Assembly: GCA_965228955.1 (NCBI GenBank)
Contig: OZ245848.1
Coordinates: forward strand, 4,154,001-4,218,000
Source: JANSWY01 sp965228955
GTDB taxonomy: Bacteria > Bacteroidota > Bacteroidia > Cytophagales > Cyclobacteriaceae
Direction: 5' to 3'
DNA length: 64,000 nt
Shown here: one piece after another, positions 27,597 through 34,997 of the stretch
How positions within the stretch are numbered: the first letter of the stretch is position 1
Layout of the letters: every line of letters begins with the position of its first letter
Position numbers and translations under genes: made by a program
The notes under the pieces: generated by a model
What the model was told of the DNA's origin: nothing
Databases searched by the model: none
The model's input: only the letters and a program-made list of their open reading frames with translations

Positions 27597-28295
27597 CTAA
27601 CTTGGGTCAATTCTAGGGGTTCTAAACCCTTTTATTAACATAAAGGCAGTGAAGGTCAACATGAATATTCCATTCTGCTGGTAGAAATAAAAGCTTACAT
27701 CTTGGTCAAATATCTGTAACCATGTTACAGTAAAAACTGTACCTGTTGCGAGCATACCCCAGATGGATATCCATTTAGGCAAAAGTCCAAACCTCAGAAA
27801 TTGGGAATGAATTAGAACGAATGACCCACTAAAGAATAATAACCCAAGAAAATGAGATCCTATGTAGCCTTTAATTCCTAATGCTGCGAAAGGTAAAAAG
27901 TCCTGTGTAGATTGATTAGTATCGCTCAAGTATTGAGCTGTTTCCAACATTACATAATGACTAACATCTCCAACTAACGATATGGCAACCTGAATAAGCC
28001 ACAGCCCTAAGAAGAGTGTTGCCGTGATAATTGAGTGTTGCTTAAGAACCTTATATACAATAACCGAGAAAACTGTTCCCATAATTCCAGCGCTAACACT
28101 GAGAAAAATAGAAAGTCTCATTTCAGCAGAACTGTCTACAATAAATTTTAATAGGTTTTGGTTTTCCAGCATAGAAGAACCTAATCCTCTATACATTACG
28201 CCTGGTAAGCCAGCTGCCATCATCATAAACAGGAATATACCTGCGATGCGGCCAATTTTTTTGTTATTTTCCAAAGTATTTTGAGTTTTATACAA
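27597..28295 (-). CDS. DUF4386-like six-helix membrane protein
   Basis: 232 residues from a TTG at 28295. I found no in-frame ATG upstream, and the TTG gives the expected short polar N-terminus (KNNKKIGRIAGIFLF-like) before the first helix. Six membrane helices run through the protein, with conserved-looking ENQNLLKFIVDSSAEMRLS between helices 1 and 2, a pattern of the DUF4386 family. No function is known for the family. It ends 18 bp from the convergent RelA/SpoT-like gene with no visible terminator between them. Confidence 0.78.
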   Translation of the reverse strand: MYKTQNTLENNKKIGRIAGIFLFMMMAAGLPGVMYRGLGSSMLENQNLLKFIVDSSAEMRLSIFLSVSAGIMGTVFSVIVYKVLKQHSIITATLFLGLWLIQVAISLVGDVSHYVMLETAQYLSDTNQSTQDFLPFAALGIKGYIGSHFLGLLFFSGSFVLIHSQFLRFGLLPKWISIWGMLATGTVFTVTWLQIFDQDVSFYFYQQNGIFMLTFTAFMLIKGFRTPRIDPS

Positions 28296-28342
28296 ACTGT
28301 AGATGCAGTATAAAACTCCGAGGTTGCATAGGTAATAGAAAA

Positions 28343-28789
28343 CTACATTGAAGGCCCCTGACCATCATTATATCCAACCATCCAATTCACTCCAAACTTG
28401 TCGGCAAAAGACCCAAAATAATCTCCCCAAAACGTATCTGCCATAGGCATTGTGACATTACCTCCTGATGAAAGTTCATTAAATAAACGATCCGCTTCTT
28501 CTTTGGAGTCTGCGCTGATGGATACTGAAAAATTATTTCCTTCCTTAAAATTTGCAGCCCATTCTCCTCCTGTATCACTTCCCATGAGAGTAGTTTCTTT
28601 ACTGATCGGTAAGCTCACATGCATCACTCGATTTTTCTGGTCATCAGGAATGGTATCGCCCCCAGCCTCAGAAGGCATATCTCCAAACCGGCCCATAAAT
28701 CCAAATTCTCCACCAAAGGCGGACTGATAAAAATTGAATGCTTCTTCGCAATTTCCATTGAAGGTAAGGTAAACGTTAACGGTAGGCAT
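28343..28789 (-). CDS. VOC-superfamily (PhnB-like) protein
   Basis: 148 residues. It has the PhnB-type glyoxalase fold: VNVYLTFNGNCEEAFNFYQS at the start, HVSLPISKETTLMGSD in the middle, and FGDYFGSFADKFGVNWMV-like sequence (WGDYFGSFADKFG) at the end. Members bind a metal or small molecules, and most have unknown substrates. It starts a group of small minus-strand genes with the TfoX-like and SRPBCC genes upstream, a common assortment in Bacteroidota. It is probably cytoplasmic. Confidence 0.88.
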   Translation of the reverse strand: MPTVNVYLTFNGNCEEAFNFYQSAFGGEFGFMGRFGDMPSEAGGDTIPDDQKNRVMHVSLPISKETTLMGSDTGGEWAANFKEGNNFSVSISADSKEEADRLFNELSSGGNVTMPMADTFWGDYFGSFADKFGVNWMVGYNDGQGPSM

Positions 28790-28871
28790 GATCGTAAAAT
28801 TTAGTTTGATGAGTATTTATTCAATTGAATTTACATAATTCAAGAATAGATTAGAATACTAAAATTCAGAT

Positions 28872-29195
28872 TTATTTAGGAGGTAAACTCAAAACATACT
28901 CATGGCTTTCCTGCAAAAGCTGAGAAAGCAATTCCATATCATCATAAAGCCTCTCAGGAATCAAGACATATCCTCTCATAAATGCGCCATGAGATTTAAA
29001 TCTTGTAGTATTATGCTCTTCCATAAATCTTTCCCCCGACTCCTTTGAAAGCCGGAATCCGATTTCTCCATCTTTATTAAGGAGTGTGAACATATGCCCA
29101 TTGGCTGAAGTATAGGGCACAGTTTTTCCTTTCCTTTCGATATTGGGATTACTTGCAATGATCTTATCGTAAATAGCTAATTTCTCTTCCCACAT
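28872..29195 (-). CDS. Small TfoX/YjhQ-like protein
   Basis: 107 residues. The GKTVPYTSANGHMFTLLNKD core, the RLSKESGERFMEEH segment and the GYVLIPERLY ending resemble the TfoX N-terminal-like fold found as single-domain proteins, although no nuclease or competence role can be claimed. It begins 3 bp after the stop codon of the SRPBCC gene, so the two are surely co-transcribed. The function is unknown. Confidence 0.7.
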   Translation of the reverse strand: MWEEKLAIYDKIIASNPNIERKGKTVPYTSANGHMFTLLNKDGEIGFRLSKESGERFMEEHNTTRFKSHGAFMRGYVLIPERLYDDMELLSQLLQESHEYVLSLPPK

Positions 29196-29198
29196 GAT

Positions 29199-29645
29199 CT
29201 AATCATTTTGACTTTCAACAAACCTTTTAAAATTCTCTAACCAGCGCCTCGCAGGCTTTTTATACATACCTGGAAATAGAATAGACATTAGTTTAGGCAT
29301 CACCCAATTGATTCTTGTGTATTCTACTTCTGTATCATATTGTGTACTACCGTCTCCCAATGATTTGAAAGTACATTTCATGGTGTTGTCCATATGTTTA
29401 TGGTGATAAAATGCCTCGAAGGAATCAGGGAGTTGATTAGAGATAATAGTTTCTGTTAACTCCATCTCATAGTTCTTGTTTCGGTAATACATTTTTGAGA
29501 TCGCGCCATCTTCTCCTTCATTTCCACTTTCCAATTCTTTCTTCACAAAGTCCTCCTGATATTCCTTTAGATACGCTGGATTAGCGAAGTAACTAGTCAC
29601 AGTTTCCAATGGTTTATTGACAATAATTGATCCTTTGAATTTCAT
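29199..29645 (-). CDS. SRPBCC/START-like lipid-binding-fold protein
   Basis: 148 residues from the ATG at 29645 (MKFKGSIIVNKPLETV), which matches the usual SRPBCC start. A longer reading to 29729 would run to the very end of the upstream AraC gene and is rejected. The helix-grip fold is suggested by the N-terminal strand, VTSYFANPAYLKEY, and the C-terminal helix ARRWLENFKRFVE. These proteins bind hydrophobic ligands in a central cavity and the ligand here is unknown. It lies 84 bp downstream of the 7TM-AraC gene, which may control it. Confidence 0.85.
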   Translation of the reverse strand: MKFKGSIIVNKPLETVTSYFANPAYLKEYQEDFVKKELESGNEGEDGAISKMYYRNKNYEMELTETIISNQLPDSFEAFYHHKHMDNTMKCTFKSLGDGSTQYDTEVEYTRINWVMPKLMSILFPGMYKKPARRWLENFKRFVESQND

Positions 29646-29729
29646 ATTTATCTGTTTGCAACTAAAGTATGAAAATGAGAAATTCGGTAGGTTACAAAAC
29701 AGAAATGTAACCACAATTATTTTGCGCAA

Positions 29730-30818
29730 CTACTTGGAAAGTCCATTTAAATACTCAGAAGGTGATTTACCGGTATGTTTTTTAAATGTTCTGTAGAAGC
29801 TTACCTTATTATTAAATCCAGATCTCATTCCTATTTGATTGATTTTGGGATCTGAATTGATCTCATCCTTCATAATTCTTTTAGCTTCCTCGATCCGGTA
29901 TCTATTTATTAATTCCTTGAATGTAATTCCAAAACTTTGGTTCACGATTTCAGAGACATGCTTCTTCGAGAAACCTAGTGAAGTTGCAAATTCATCCAAT
30001 GTAACATTGTCATCCAGGTATGCTTTTTCTTTTTCCAATTGCTCCCGAACTAGTGCACTATCGGTTGATAAGCTATCAAGATTATTCAAAAACTTGTCAT
30101 TCCTTTGATCGAATACTGGAGTTTGAGATAAAAAACTATAGGCTATAGATTGAATTAAGAAAGTCATCAACAACATGCTGGCCTCATTGATAAATGGAAA
30201 CTCCACAAGTCCGGATGGTCTGAAAATGAAATGGATTAATTGAATCCCTAATAAAGCCGAATAAAAAACGATCACCCAGAGATACCAGTTGGCTAATTTA
30301 TTGCTCTTGATATGTAGTCTATAATTGCGTAGTTCTTTGATACTTAACCCTAAGTAAATGCCTATGTAAGCAAAAAATGACAGGAAAAACCAGAAATTAA
30401 AACTGGAATACTCTGGCACATAATTGATAAATGCCTGGACCTGCTCAATCTTTTCAGCTCCTGACATCATATAGAATGGAACGTTCATCAACAACATCAG
30501 AAAAAATGGTATTGAATGCGTTAGATGCTTAATTCTTATTTTGAACTCTGGCTTAATGATAGATATCGCCAGAAAAAAGAGGATAGGTGATTTGATGAAA
30601 TTTAATGGATAACTTATTCCCAATAGATGGGGGAAGTTTACCATTAAATCTGTTTCCGCCATAAGTCTTTCAATCAAAGTCAGGCCTTCAATTAAAAGAA
30701 AAAGACTGAACAGAATACCTGTCAGTTTTCCTTTCTTAAACCATATTATTGAAGCAAGAAAAAGCGCTTGAAATGCTCCAAATGCTATTATTATATGAAA
30801 AACCAGTGATGAACTCAT
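29730..30818 (-). CDS. Seven-helix membrane AraC-family regulator
   Basis: 362 residues. Seven hydrophobic helices (about 5-235) are followed by a cytoplasmic AraC-type double helix-turn-helix (about 260-362): TLDEFATSLGFSKKHVSEIVNQ for the first and RSGFNNKVSFYRTFKKHTGKSPSEYL for the second. It is a one-component regulator that senses a membrane or periplasmic signal. Transcription runs toward the SRPBCC, TfoX-like, VOC and DUF4386-like genes, its likeliest targets. Confidence 0.9.
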   Translation of the reverse strand: MSSSLVFHIIIAFGAFQALFLASIIWFKKGKLTGILFSLFLLIEGLTLIERLMAETDLMVNFPHLLGISYPLNFIKSPILFFLAISIIKPEFKIRIKHLTHSIPFFLMLLMNVPFYMMSGAEKIEQVQAFINYVPEYSSFNFWFFLSFFAYIGIYLGLSIKELRNYRLHIKSNKLANWYLWVIVFYSALLGIQLIHFIFRPSGLVEFPFINEASMLLMTFLIQSIAYSFLSQTPVFDQRNDKFLNNLDSLSTDSALVREQLEKEKAYLDDNVTLDEFATSLGFSKKHVSEIVNQSFGITFKELINRYRIEEAKRIMKDEINSDPKINQIGMRSGFNNKVSFYRTFKKHTGKSPSEYLNGLSK

Positions 30819-30958
30819 ACTAAAATCTCAATCAAGAATTTAGTTTCCAATATAAATTCCTGAAAGGAGATTTACTAATTGTATTGAATCCGATTAATTC
30901 TTTTTGGGTAGGTATTTCAAACTGATTAGTCCCAAAGAACTACTAATAATTGGTGCAT

Positions 30959-32545
30959 TCAATTCTTGATAACAGTTCTGATCACAGATGTATTTCCAGT
31001 TTGAATGCGAAAAATGTACACCCCCTTTTTAAATGTTGAAAGATCAACCAACTTTCCTTGATTTTGCAGTACAGATTGCCCAAATAGATCAATCACTTCA
31101 ATCTTAATTTCCTCATTGAATTCCACATAGAACTTAGAGTTTGATGGATTAGGGTATATTTTAAGATTGCTTTTCTCCCAATTAGCAACTCCTACGACTT
31201 CACTCCCACATTCATAGATATTATTATCCATCCAAGTGACCCTATTGGCTATCCAGTTTTTAAGATAAGATATCTCTTCTTCATAAGTTTCCGGAACTGG
31301 TTCAGGCTCATACCAGATATACTCTCCTAAAAAATCATCCCATTTATTAAAATTTCGAGTGATTGCATCAGCAATTAATTGAGTATCATCGTCAATCCAA
31401 CCATTGATAGAATCCAAATGAAGGAATGAACCTCTAAACTGTTCCCATCGACATCTCATTCTATTTTGAAAAAAGGAATCGCCCATCATTCTTAGCCACC
31501 ACATGGGCATGGATTCCAGATCCTCACAACCCTCTTGATTCTGTAAATAAGTCCAACCTGTGAAGTCTGCATTGGAGCAAACTTCCGATACCCCATAAGT
31601 CTGATCAAAATCCCAAATCGGACCTGCTACCAGTTTACCTCCTTTACTATCTCTGTCCTTGTGTATATATGAGCTCAACTTATAGCCATCTGAATTCTTG
31701 CTTAGCTCATTAATCAATAAAAAATCAACGAAAGAATCCAAATCTATCAGGTCCGTGTAGCGTTCTCCATTTTCATTCCTGTAGTTTGATGAGAACAATG
31801 CATCCTCAAAATTACCAATCCAATTTTCAATGTATTCAGCCTGCTCTGGTTTTATATCTCTTGCTCTTGGGTAATACCATTGAAAAAACATAGGTTCCCC
31901 TCCTTGAGAATTGTATTGAGACTCAAACCCTTCTGGATCCTCGAGCCAATCGATCCTTAATATATACCCCCCAGTTAATTGATCACCGGATAAATCATCT
32001 TCCTTAAGTTTAGAAATATCTACTCTGTTCTTATCTCGCTTAATTTTTTCCGTCAGAATATATAAGCCTCGATACTCTCCATTAATCACTAATTCAACAT
32101 ATCTCCAATTTGAAGCGTAGTGCCCCATCTTTTGGGCCAGATAAAAAGTCATTGGAATACGGACATGAGATTTATCGATAACCATGCTATGTAAGATCCA
32201 ATCCTCTTCTTCGGCCATACCTAAAAGAGGCAATGAAATATCTTCACCCAATACATCCCATAACTCAATAGAATATGATTTTTTGTCAAAATCCTGTGTG
32301 GAGTTTCCCCTTGATTCAATTCCTATATTTCCATTGTAATGATTGAAACTGTCATTGATATTGTTTGTCTGATCTGGTCCATTGTATATAATGCCCATGG
32401 TTGCGTTGATCTTAGGCTCATCTGGAATGTCTTGCTGTTGAGTATTTATAATTACAATTGGCAGATTGCTTGTTGTTAGGGTCTGACAAATGATACTACC
32501 AATAGGAAGTAGGATTATAAGATAGGAGATTAGTAATTGCTTCAT
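30959..32545 (-). CDS. CotH-kinase family protein with T9SS sorting domain
   Basis: 528 residues. The signal peptide is cleaved near SIICQ. The N-terminal segment and CotH kinase core (about 70-430) include GIESRGNSTQDFDKKSYSIE, WILHSMVIDKSHVRIP, GLYILTEKIKRDKNRVDI and the metal-site motif GPIWDFDQTYG. The C-terminal T9SS type A domain starts at LKIYPNPSNSKFYVEF (about 455-528). CotH proteins phosphorylate other proteins on Ser (shown in Bacillus spore coat), and secreted bacterial homologues are of unknown substrate. Export is by T9SS to the surface. It shares upstream sequence blocks with the peroxidase gene behind it. Confidence 0.9.
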   Translation of the reverse strand: MKQLLISYLIILLPIGSIICQTLTTSNLPIVIINTQQQDIPDEPKINATMGIIYNGPDQTNNINDSFNHYNGNIGIESRGNSTQDFDKKSYSIELWDVLGEDISLPLLGMAEEEDWILHSMVIDKSHVRIPMTFYLAQKMGHYASNWRYVELVINGEYRGLYILTEKIKRDKNRVDISKLKEDDLSGDQLTGGYILRIDWLEDPEGFESQYNSQGGEPMFFQWYYPRARDIKPEQAEYIENWIGNFEDALFSSNYRNENGERYTDLIDLDSFVDFLLINELSKNSDGYKLSSYIHKDRDSKGGKLVAGPIWDFDQTYGVSEVCSNADFTGWTYLQNQEGCEDLESMPMWWLRMMGDSFFQNRMRCRWEQFRGSFLHLDSINGWIDDDTQLIADAITRNFNKWDDFLGEYIWYEPEPVPETYEEEISYLKNWIANRVTWMDNNIYECGSEVVGVANWEKSNLKIYPNPSNSKFYVEFNEEIKIEVIDLFGQSVLQNQGKLVDLSTFKKGVYIFRIQTGNTSVIRTVIKN

Positions 32546-32555
32546 GATGTTTCAA

Positions 32556-32602
32556 TTCTTTGTTTGTAAATACGGTGGAGTAGAAACTACCCTACCCCAC
32601 CG
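32556..32602 (-). promoter_or_regulatory. CotH upstream region: shared blocks and hairpin
   Basis: On the minus strand, GGTGGGGTAG (32592-32601) and CAAACAAAGAA (32556-32566) precede the CotH ATG. Both also occur in the same order before the peroxidase gene. Here the first block is part of a 10-bp stem (32573-32583 with 32592-32602, one mismatch, 8-nt loop), which could also terminate the peroxidase transcript. Confidence 0.5.
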
Positions 32603-32647
32603 ATTCACACAGCTACTTAACCATTAAAAAACCACTTTCAAATTCAT

Positions 32648-33886
32648 TTAGTCAAGGAAGGGATCACTATACTTTTCATCTGTCAAGACTTTCTCATCTG
32701 TGAGCGTATGGAGAAATGCCACCAGCGCTTCCTTCTCAGTTTGTGATAAGTTTAACCTTAAAACTTCTGCCTCTCCTTCTTCTCCATCGTCCAGAGTTTT
32801 CAATCTGAAATTAAGATTTGGGTGATCTTCAACCTGATCAGAATAGTGATTGATCACATCCATTAAAGTTTCAAATCGACCATCATGCATGTAGGGTGCA
32901 CTATTGGCGATGTTTCTCAGTGATGGTACCTTGAACAATGCATTATGCTCTGGCCTTCCAGTAAATTCTCCTTTTCCATTGTCTGTGTAATCGAGACTTA
33001 GTCCATTATTTTTTGCTTCATCATTTACATGTTGCGGAGATCCATGACAGTAGAGACAGGTTCCTCCATTTCTACCACGATAGAAAATGTCCATCCCTAG
33101 ATTTTCTTGTTCAGTAAAGTTTGGGAAGTCAGGCATTTCCTCTTCATTATCCACTGGTCCAACAAGTTCCATTCCTCTGTCAAACTTTGAGTCGACAGCT
33201 ACTATTGATCTCGTAAATTGAGAAAGTGCCAGCGCAATTTTGTTAGAAGTCACTTCCTTACTTCCAAAAGCATTTTGAAACAATACCTGATAATAGTCCA
33301 AGTCTTGTAATTTGACCTGAAGATCATTCAAATCCATGCCCATTTCTATGTGATCTTCAATTGGCATTAGTACCTGTTCTTCAAGCGTTGTAGCTCTTTC
33401 ATCCCAGAAAAACTTTCCGTTTTCATAAAACCGGCTATTGATGAGTGTCATGGAATTCCTTCGTGTCAATTCTCCATTTAGCCCAACGCTGAATTTCCTA
33501 TTATCAGAAAATGCTGCACTTTGATCATGGCAAGAAGCACATGAGACAGTATTATTTGCCGATAAGCTTTTATCATAAAACAATACCCTCCCCAGGGTCG
33601 CTCCCATATTAGTAATTTGATTTTCTTCGGGAGTGTTATTGGCTTCATTTGCCTCATCGGTCTTGTAGTGATTTGGAAGAGATGGATTTTCGTAGTTGAA
33701 TGGAGTTTGTTCCAAATTCAATGTTTGAGAAATAATGCTCATATCCACATCAGAAAATTCTTTAGTTGATGAGAACTCATCCATTTCATCATCTTCTCCT
33801 CCGTCACAAGAAGAGAAGGAAACAAATAGAATGGAAACAAGAATAGTATGAAGTAGCCTGGTAGATTTCTTAGATAATTTAGTCAT
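32648..33886 (-). CDS. Di-heme cytochrome c peroxidase/MauG-like lipoprotein
   Basis: 412 residues. The lipobox is VSFSSC27D. Two c-type heme sites are present, CASCH (116-120) and CLYCH (277-281), with the family pattern MGATLGRVLFYDKSLS, ETRRNSMTLIN-like RRNSMTLIN, and the C-terminal YMHDGRFETLMDVINHY. It is attached to the membrane facing the periplasm or outside and either reduces peroxide or oxidises a protein substrate as MauG does. It lies between a CotH-kinase and an esterase on one strand with its own upstream region, so the three may be separately transcribed but co-regulated. Confidence 0.93.
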   Translation of the reverse strand: MTKLSKKSTRLLHTILVSILFVSFSSCDGGEDDEMDEFSSTKEFSDVDMSIISQTLNLEQTPFNYENPSLPNHYKTDEANEANNTPEENQITNMGATLGRVLFYDKSLSANNTVSCASCHDQSAAFSDNRKFSVGLNGELTRRNSMTLINSRFYENGKFFWDERATTLEEQVLMPIEDHIEMGMDLNDLQVKLQDLDYYQVLFQNAFGSKEVTSNKIALALSQFTRSIVAVDSKFDRGMELVGPVDNEEEMPDFPNFTEQENLGMDIFYRGRNGGTCLYCHGSPQHVNDEAKNNGLSLDYTDNGKGEFTGRPEHNALFKVPSLRNIANSAPYMHDGRFETLMDVINHYSDQVEDHPNLNFRLKTLDDGEEGEAEVLRLNLSQTEKEALVAFLHTLTDEKVLTDEKYSDPFLD

Positions 33887-33892
33887 GCAAAT

Positions 33893-33937
33893 TTCTTTGT
33901 TTGACTGTATATCCGGATGAATTACATCTACCCCACC
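33893..33937 (-). promoter_or_regulatory. Peroxidase upstream region with the same two blocks
   Basis: GGTGGGGTAG (33928-33937) and CAAACAAAGAA (33893-33903) on the minus strand, 41 and 6 nt before the peroxidase ATG. The pair matches the CotH upstream region, indicating a shared regulator or recent copying of a promoter segment. Confidence 0.5.
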
Positions 33938-33963
33938 CCTGGAATAAAAATTAATTCAAATAT

Positions 33964-34905
33964 TTAGTCGCTACTTCGACATAAGTCAGGAGTGTCCACC
34001 AAATCACAGGACCCATCAGATCCAATAACTTCTTTTACCTGACGGAATTTACCTTGTACCACATCTTTTTCAATGAACTCGGCAATTTCATCAAGCTTTT
34101 TTCTGAAAGGTATACTTGCCCAGGTATGATCACCATTGCAAGCTGTTATTAAATAATAAGATTGATTGATGCTATCCAATTTATTCACGATTGCTCCAGC
34201 ACCATAAAGCATTAGATAACCCGGATCATTTTCTGAACAAAAATGATGTGGATCGTTTCCATATGGTACTAATTCATCACAGGTTCCATGAAAAAACTGC
34301 ATAGGGATTGCTGTTTCCTTTGTAATCAAATCAATATCAGAAATTGCTCCTGCCATGCTTACCAGCCCTCCATATTTGAAGTCCTCCGGCAAATTACCAA
34401 GTGCCTCTTCCAGAAAAGCGGCATGTAAAACTGCTTCAGCGCCAGCGCTACTTCCTGAAATAACAATGTTTTTATCGTTGATTCTGAGTTCTTCTTTTCT
34501 TTCCAGCAAGTAATTGGTGGCAGCTGTTACTTCATATGCTGCTATCCGAAAAGTTTCTAATTTATTCTTAGCGGCCTGATTGCATCCAAATGATTTTCCT
34601 TTCATTGTAAGACTGTAAGATATGCTCACAGTCACAATTCCACGTTTGGCCATGTTTTCGCAGAATGCTACTATTTCAGGTTCGTTTCTTGCCCCCCCTG
34701 AAAATCCGCCACCATGCACATATATAAGTAACGGTCGATTATGCAAAGTATCTTGATCGGATTGATAGATATCCATTTCAAGTGAATTGAGATATTCTAC
34801 TGTTTTCACTGAAACCTGATCGTAATTCTGAGTACTGTAGCTCTGAGAATTGGCAACATATACAGATGCTACCCAAAAAATGGTGAGTAGGAAAGCTTTC
34901 TTCAT
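33964..34905 (-). CDS. Secreted alpha/beta-hydrolase (esterase/lipase-like)
   Basis: 313 residues with a signal peptide (to about residue 20, VANSQ). The oxyanion motif HGGG (64-67) and nucleophile motif GSSAG (Ser153) place it in the hormone-sensitive-lipase/BD-FAE-like group of esterases. An acid within HGTCDELVPYG and a His in CNGDHTWAS complete a plausible triad. It acts outside the cytoplasm on a carboxyl ester. The C-terminus has two cysteines (GSCDLVDTPDLC) that might form a disulfide. Confidence 0.87.
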   Translation of the reverse strand: MKKAFLLTIFWVASVYVANSQSYSTQNYDQVSVKTVEYLNSLEMDIYQSDQDTLHNRPLLIYVHGGGFSGGARNEPEIVAFCENMAKRGIVTVSISYSLTMKGKSFGCNQAAKNKLETFRIAAYEVTAATNYLLERKEELRINDKNIVISGSSAGAEAVLHAAFLEEALGNLPEDFKYGGLVSMAGAISDIDLITKETAIPMQFFHGTCDELVPYGNDPHHFCSENDPGYLMLYGAGAIVNKLDSINQSYYLITACNGDHTWASIPFRKKLDEIAEFIEKDVVQGKFRQVKEVIGSDGSCDLVDTPDLCRSSD

Positions 34906-34997
34906 TTGATACTATTTATCCCTATCCACCAAAAGTATTAGACGGGATTCACCTCAATCTACTCATAAAATTGTGATCTATTGTCAAAAATAATTGC

